The position numbers and the translations under genes were made by a program. Source: Gallionellales bacterium RIFCSPLOWO2_02_FULL_59_110 (GTDB lineage Bacteria; Pseudomonadota; Gammaproteobacteria; Burkholderiales; Gallionellaceae). Taken from it: a DNA stretch of 47,059 nt. Below, piece after piece: positions 43,904 through 47,059 of the stretch. The notes under the pieces were generated by a model. That model was not told the origin of the DNA. It was given only the letters and a program-made list of their open reading frames with translations, and made no database searches. The stretch's first letter is position 1; each line of letters starts with the position of its first letter. The stretch is from NCBI GenBank assembly GCA_001801215.1, contig MGXA01000066.1, positions 1 to 47,059 on the forward strand, given 5' to 3'.

Positions 43904-45013
43904 TCAGCTACGAACGGATTGCTTCTGGCTTTTCCCGCGGATCACGCTGCCGACAGTGCTCAGGATGAACAGAGCCAGCGCGACCGCATTCAGCAATCCG
44001 CCCAGGCTGCGCAAATCGTGCAGTTCGAGCGCGCCGCCGCACAGGCGCACGATCAGCGAGGCATGCAGCGCCAGCAGCGGCAGATAGAAAGTCCAGTGGT
44101 AAGGCATCTTGACCCGCACCACCGAAGGAAAAATAATCGGCGCATGGCCGAATACCATCGAGAACACGAAGCCGATCAGGATGGCGTGCAGCACCGCATC
44201 GTAGGCAGCCCCCGCTAACCCGCCGGAAGCCAGCAGCGTCAGCCCGCCCACGGCAAGCCAGGCGTAACCGGAAAGCAGGCAGACCGCGATGAAGCGGGTC
44301 AGCCCCCGCTCTTTCACCGTGCGGCGCGCAATGTCCTGGCGCAGCAGCCACAGCGCGAGGGCGAGCAATCCGGCCCCATAAAGGTGCGTTCCCATGGACA
44401 TCAGAACCATCGCGCTGCCCGCCAGCAACATCGCGAGAATGGCCTTGAAAACCTGCCTGGCGACGGGGGACGGCGGCAGGAAGCGGGACAGTTCGAGGCG
44501 CTCTCCGGCGATGGTCAAGATCAGAAAGTTGGCCCACAGCGCCACCACTGCGGGCTGCGGCGAGCCGGACAGCCACAGCAGGTTGCCCGCCAGCCAGCTT
44601 GCCGCGCCCAGCGCCATGGTCACCGTGAACAGTTCGCGCTGGCGCCGCACGATCAGCACCGACCCCGCGAGCAGCACGATGCTGCCGCAAACCATGGCGA
44701 CCGCCCCGGCAGATTGGGGCAAGCCGAACAGAATACCGAGCCCGCCCAAGCCGGTCAGCAGCGGGCCCGTATAAGCCCAGCGGCGGCCCAGGGCGACCGC
44801 GCGCTCCAGCCCGATGACGGTGCCGAGAAACCCGGACAACATCAACGGCCCATGCAGCAACGCCAATTCCGCCGGAGGAAACGGCACATCCCAACCCAGG
44901 CGCAGCAGCCCCGCCCCCACCCCTGCCGCCAGCGAGATGAAGCCCATAATCAGCAGCGGCAGGCGAAACGGGACGGCCAGATCGCCGGGCCGCGCGGTCT
45001 TGTTTCCGCTCAT
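43904..45013 (-). CDS. NnrS-like polytopic membrane protein
   Basis: This is a 369-residue protein with about ten to twelve membrane segments. Motifs near the N-terminus (LLHGPLMLSGFLGTVIGLERAVALG) and near 280-320 (AVLHAILIGFVFSMVFGHAPIIFPSVVRVKMPYHWTFYLPL) recall the NnrS haem- and copper-containing family linked to nitric-oxide defence and denitrification. It is divergent from classical NnrS, so the family call is tentative. It starts six bases after the SufT-like gene stop, so both are expressed together. Histidines in the cited motifs could bind metal. Confidence 0.6.
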   Translation of the reverse strand: MSGNKTARPGDLAVPFRLPLLIMGFISLAAGVGAGLLRLGWDVPFPPAELALLHGPLMLSGFLGTVIGLERAVALGRRWAYTGPLLTGLGGLGILFGLPQSAGAVAMVCGSIVLLAGSVLIVRRQRELFTVTMALGAASWLAGNLLWLSGSPQPAVVALWANFLILTIAGERLELSRFLPPSPVARQVFKAILAMLLAGSAMVLMSMGTHLYGAGLLALALWLLRQDIARRTVKERGLTRFIAVCLLSGYAWLAVGGLTLLASGGLAGAAYDAVLHAILIGFVFSMVFGHAPIIFPSVVRVKMPYHWTFYLPLLALHASLIVRLCGGALELHDLRSLGGLLNAVALALFILSTVGSVIRGKSQKQSVRS

Positions 45014-45019
45014 GGTGTT

Positions 45020-45358
45020 TTACTGATCGGTCTGGCCAGCGGGCTCGTCCCAGCCGAAATGCTGGCGCGCATATCCGGTCATCATGTCCGGCGACCAGGG
45101 CGGTTCCCAGACAAGGCTGAGTTCGATTTCGGCATCTTTGGGCGCGAGCGCCTTCAGCGTGGATCGCGCATCTTCGAGAATCATCTCGCTCATCGGGCAG
45201 GCCGGCGTGGTCATGGTGATATCGACTTGCAACTTTCTATCCGTGATGTCCACGTTGTACACCAGCCCGAGTTCGACAATGTTCATGCCGACCTCGGGGT
45301 CGATTACGCTGCGCAGGACGGATAGAACGTCCTCTTCTGTAGGCATCATGGTATTCAT
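45020..45358 (-). CDS. SufT/MIP18-family (DUF59) iron-sulfur assembly factor
   Basis: This is a 112-residue protein. The start is the ATG at 45356-45358 (MNTMMPTEEDVLSVLRSVIDPE); the longer frame upstream is not conserved. The DUF59 core DPEVGMNIVELGLVYNVDI then ITMTTPACPMSEMILEDA contains the conserved Cys in TTPACP, which binds metal or cluster in PaaD/SufT proteins. The C-terminus LVWEPPWSPDMMTGYARQHFGW is the usual extension of this group. Its pairing with the NnrS-like gene suggests repair or maturation of Fe-S clusters under nitrosative stress; that is inference. Confidence 0.9.
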   Translation of the reverse strand: MNTMMPTEEDVLSVLRSVIDPEVGMNIVELGLVYNVDITDRKLQVDITMTTPACPMSEMILEDARSTLKALAPKDAEIELSLVWEPPWSPDMMTGYARQHFGWDEPAGQTDQ

Positions 45359-45520
45359 CGGTAGGTCGCTGAAAAATGCGAATTGTACCCGTCCTGATGT
45401 ACGCCTGATACTTTGCTTTTGAGAATACCCCCAGGCACGGGCGTAGTCGAAATCAGTCCGGGTGCGCCGCCATTGATATTCTGGAACGGGTGGTTGCCGG
45501 GCAGGCGGCACCCTGAAAAT

Positions 45521-45549
45521 AGCGAGGCCCGCAGATGCGGGCCCTCGCT
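45521..45549 (-). terminator. strong hairpin, terminator of the HMA-like gene
   Basis: Read on the minus strand it is AGCGAGGGCCCGC-ATCT-GCGGGCCTCGCT followed by ATTTTC. One bulged base interrupts the stem. It lies downstream of the gene at 45608-45838 and upstream of the SufT-like gene, separating the two units. Confidence 0.7.
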
Positions 45550-45607
45550 TGATGCTCAAATAGAGCCTGACGGCGGTTAAGCCGTTTGATTTCTGAACCT
45601 GGCCGAA

Positions 45608-45838
45608 TTACAGCCCTACCATCGACGCAACGGGATCGAGTTTACGCACCATCTGCAGCAACTCCATCCCCTCGACCGCATCGGGATCGTATTTCACCAT
45701 TAACGAATGGGGGTGTGGAAGGTGGTCGAATTCCGCACAATCGACCCCAACATGGCCCATCAGTTTTCTTTCCAAGTCCGTCCTTGCCTGTGCATCCAGT
45801 TCCGGATGCACATGTATCACCATGTCCGCAGTGTTCAT
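45608..45838 (-). CDS. small HMA-fold-like protein without the CxxC motif
   Basis: This is a 76-residue protein. The start is the ATG at 45836-45838, with AAGGAGA seven bases upstream; an ATG five codons earlier overlaps that ribosome-binding site. The beta-alpha-beta-beta-alpha-beta outline (MVIHVHPELDAQARTDLERKLMGH, then HSLMVKYDPDAVEGMELLQMVRKLDP) resembles heavy-metal-associated domains. The metal-binding CxxC is absent, but there are several His residues (HVHP, HLPHPH). It may bind metal by His or act as a partner protein. Unrecognised. It is followed by a strong terminator hairpin. Confidence 0.6.
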   Translation of the reverse strand: MNTADMVIHVHPELDAQARTDLERKLMGHVGVDCAEFDHLPHPHSLMVKYDPDAVEGMELLQMVRKLDPVASMVGL

Positions 45839-46065
45839 GATCGTCTCCTTCATTTAGTGAAATGAACAGAATGGGCGAGTAAGACACCGCCACATCTGCG
45901 CGGTTCATTTTAGGCAGTGCGCTCGAGCAGGTTGGGTGCTCAGTACAGTGAAGACTGTAGAAGCTCTCTACAGTGTAAAAGTGCGAAACACCATTATTCT
46001 GTGTTCCGTGGAGCCGGAAAAGCACGTTGCGGCGTAGGCAAATTATGCTTCACAAGCGGTTGTAA

Positions 46066-46082
46066 TGCGCATACCATGCGCA
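46066..46082. promoter_or_regulatory. candidate CcdA operator
   Basis: Two self-complementary TGCGCA boxes (46066-46071 and 46077-46082) lie 11 bases apart, one helical turn, and end just before the GGAGG ribosome-binding site of ccdA. This is suited to cooperative binding by a ribbon-helix-helix dimer pair. Confidence 0.45.
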
Positions 46083-46096
46083 CACGGAGGTTTCCC

Positions 46097-46348
46097 ATGA
46101 AATCAATGCAAAGCAACCAAGCGCGCAAGCGTCCAGTCAACCTGACGCTCAATGAAGAATTGGTAACTCAGGCCAAAGGAATGACTAATAACCTTTCAGG
46201 CGTGGTCGAGCAGCTATTGACCGATTACGTGATGAAGCAGAACAACGCACGGCAAGAAAAAGCGCATCACGCCGACGTCGCGGCAAAAGCGTGGAATACC
46301 TTCAACGAACACTCCGGCTCGTTTGCCGACGAACACTCCACACTGTAA
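46097..46348 (+). CDS. ccdA: CcdA-type antitoxin
   Basis: This is an 83-residue ribbon-helix-helix antitoxin. The start is the ATG at 46097 with GGAGG nine bases upstream. The N-terminal DNA-binding part KRPVNLTLNEELVTQAKGMTNNLSGVVEQLLTDYV is the usual CcdA pattern. The C-terminal disordered arm (55-83), including AAKAWNTFNEHSGSFADEHSTL, would bind and neutralise CcdB; NEHSGSFADE matches the family's N-x-x-x-G-x-F-x-D-E. Its TAA overlaps the ccdB ATG (TAATG). Confidence 0.93.
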   Translation: MKSMQSNQARKRPVNLTLNEELVTQAKGMTNNLSGVVEQLLTDYVMKQNNARQEKAHHADVAAKAWNTFNEHSGSFADEHSTL

Positions 46349-46677
46349 TGGCGCAGTTCGACGTTCACCGGAATATCGGAAAACATCGGGAAGCTATTCC
46401 CTATGTCGTCATCGTTCAATCTTCCCTGTTCGATAGCTACCGCCGCCGGGTCGTGATTCCCTTGGTGCGCCGCAGTAATCTTGAAAACGCCGCACCGGTG
46501 GTTGGCTCGTCGCTCAATCCGGTTTTCACAGTTGAAGGAATCGAAGTGGTGCTGCATCCGCTGGAAACCGTGTCTGTCGCCACCGATCAGCTAGGCGAAA
46601 AGGTAGCGACACTCGCTGAAGAAGGCGACCGCATTACTGGCGCGATGGATGAGTTGCTGACGCGGGCTTGGGCGTAG
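46348..46677 (+). CDS. ccdB: CcdB-type gyrase inhibitor toxin
   Basis: This is a 109-residue CcdB toxin, which poisons DNA gyrase. It begins MAQFDVHRNIGKHREAIPYVVIVQSSLFDSYRRRVVIPLV, the family core, and has a loop longer than F-plasmid CcdB (SNLENAAPVVGSSLNPVFTVEGIEVVLHPLE). The C-terminus ends LLTRAWA: the gyrase-contacting Trp is kept, but the following Gly-Ile of F-plasmid CcdB is replaced by a single Ala. Chromosomal CcdB homologues vary here. Coupling to ccdA is by TAATG. Confidence 0.92.
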   Translation: MAQFDVHRNIGKHREAIPYVVIVQSSLFDSYRRRVVIPLVRRSNLENAAPVVGSSLNPVFTVEGIEVVLHPLETVSVATDQLGEKVATLAEEGDRITGAMDELLTRAWA

Positions 46678-46710
46678 TTGGAATCAACTCGAGCGTGGCA
46701 CATTTAGTTT

Positions 46711-46980
46711 CTATCTGAGGCCAAATTGCTGTTTCCGCCTTTCTTTACGATTAAGCTTTTTGACCGATTGCACTTCTACGTCTAAAGTGCTGGCATTGCT
46801 TGTATGAATATTGAAAGTATCAAGAGTGGAAAGCTTTAGGTTTGATAGCTTACCTCTATCTTCAGTTGAGCCAGAAAATAGAGAAATGAGTTTGAAATTA
46901 TCAGGAGTGAAAAATTGCTCACCGTCCCTTACTAGAGCTGCCGCGTCTTTGACTTTTTCATCTAGGGAAGCTCTGAACAA
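46711..46980 (-). CDS. AT-rich ORF of unknown function
   Basis: This is an 89-codon frame from a TTG at 46978-46980, with an upstream in-frame stop at 46984-46986, so it is not simply cut by the window edge. It is markedly richer in A+T than its neighbours. The peptide reads FRASLDEKVKDAAALVRDGEQFFTPDNFKLI, then a Ser/Thr-rich stretch and a basic KKLNRKERRKQQFGLR end. I do not recognise it. With no ribosome-binding site at the TTG, it may be the 3' remnant of a larger gene whose 5' end was lost. It is not assigned. Confidence 0.35.
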   Translation of the reverse strand: MFRASLDEKVKDAAALVRDGEQFFTPDNFKLISLFSGSTEDRGKLSNLKLSTLDTFNIHTSNASTLDVEVQSVKKLNRKERRKQQFGLR

Positions 46981-47059
46981 GTATCAACAAATGAAAACGG
47001 CGAGCACACATTCTGCTGCGGATGCTGAAATCGGCAGGAAATACCCCTGTTATGGGGCA
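46981..47059. other. window end, no clear feature
   Basis: A plus-strand frame runs open from the ATG at 46990 (MKTASTHSAADAEIGRK onward) to the window edge. It could be the start of a gene, but it is too short to identify. Confidence 0.2.

Noticed and set aside
45642-46025. 127-codon minus-strand frame with a Cys/Gly/His-rich middle, overlapping the HMA-like gene
   Set aside because: It overlaps a frame with a good ribosome-binding site and fold-like sequence. The Cys-rich stretch comes from reading the same bases in another frame.

Overview
The window is a stretch of bacterial chromosome, about 58% G+C by eye, from a proteobacterium that is almost certainly a betaproteobacterium. Evidence: the gene order mlaFEDCB-ibaG-murA-hisG-hisD, a short HisG, a beta-type GlnRS with the ITSKRKL signature, an MSHA-type pilus cluster, and the lepA-lepB-DUF4845-rnc-era-recO-pdxJ-acpS operon. 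A Gallionellaceae-like lineage (Sideroxydans/Gallionella relatives) is my guess from overall resemblance; it cannot be proved from the window.

Layout. 1-1147: a short accessory segment (3' end of a PIN-domain gene, a 49-codon overlapping ORF, a DUF1828 protein). 1421-4954: glnS, a small membrane protein and cysS; cysS carries an in-frame palindromic repeat. 4951-18362 (minus strand): an eleven-gene MSHA-like type IV pilus/pseudopilus operon. Read 5' to 3' it is a sigma-54 response regulator, mshM, mshL, mshN, mshE, mshG, mshI, mshJ, mshK, a large PilX-like protein and a prepilin. No canonical MshA/B/C/D pilins are present. The last two genes share an unusual repeated LPW/VVF/ND module, which I consider the most novel signal in the window. 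18452-25448 (plus): the Mla phospholipid-transport operon, then ibaG, murA, hisG and hisD. 25523-27125: tRNA-Lys(CUU), its terminator, a yefM-yoeB toxin-antitoxin pair and an orphan protein with a possible ADP-ribosyltransferase-like R-S-E pattern. 27204-33979 (minus): acpS, pdxJ, recO, era, rnc, DUF4845, lepB, lepA, mostly linked by 4-base ATGA overlaps. 34278-35941 (minus): dut and coaBC. 36076-37970: a DUF433 antitoxin with a doubly frameshifted DUF5615 toxin, radC, then a PIN-gene fragment joined to an IS5-type transposase remnant. 38141-43204: acylphosphatase, a Sel1-repeat protein, an M17 aminopeptidase, thyA, a membrane-anchored FAM173-like methyltransferase and a GpsA-like dehydrogenase. 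43511-45838: a coiled-coil protein, an NnrS-like membrane protein, a SufT/MIP18 iron-sulfur factor and a small HMA-fold protein, possibly a nitric-oxide or Fe-S stress cluster. 46097-46980: ccdAB and an AT-rich ORF.

How it fits together. Most of the window is housekeeping: tRNA charging, envelope lipid and peptidoglycan synthesis, histidine and B6 synthesis, RNA processing, protein export and nucleotide metabolism. Accessory modules sit between the conserved operons. These include five toxin-antitoxin-related loci, two of them decayed, and at least nine palindromic repeat elements of several families, two of which lie inside reading frames. No CRISPR array, rRNA, phage structural genes or intact transposon was seen.
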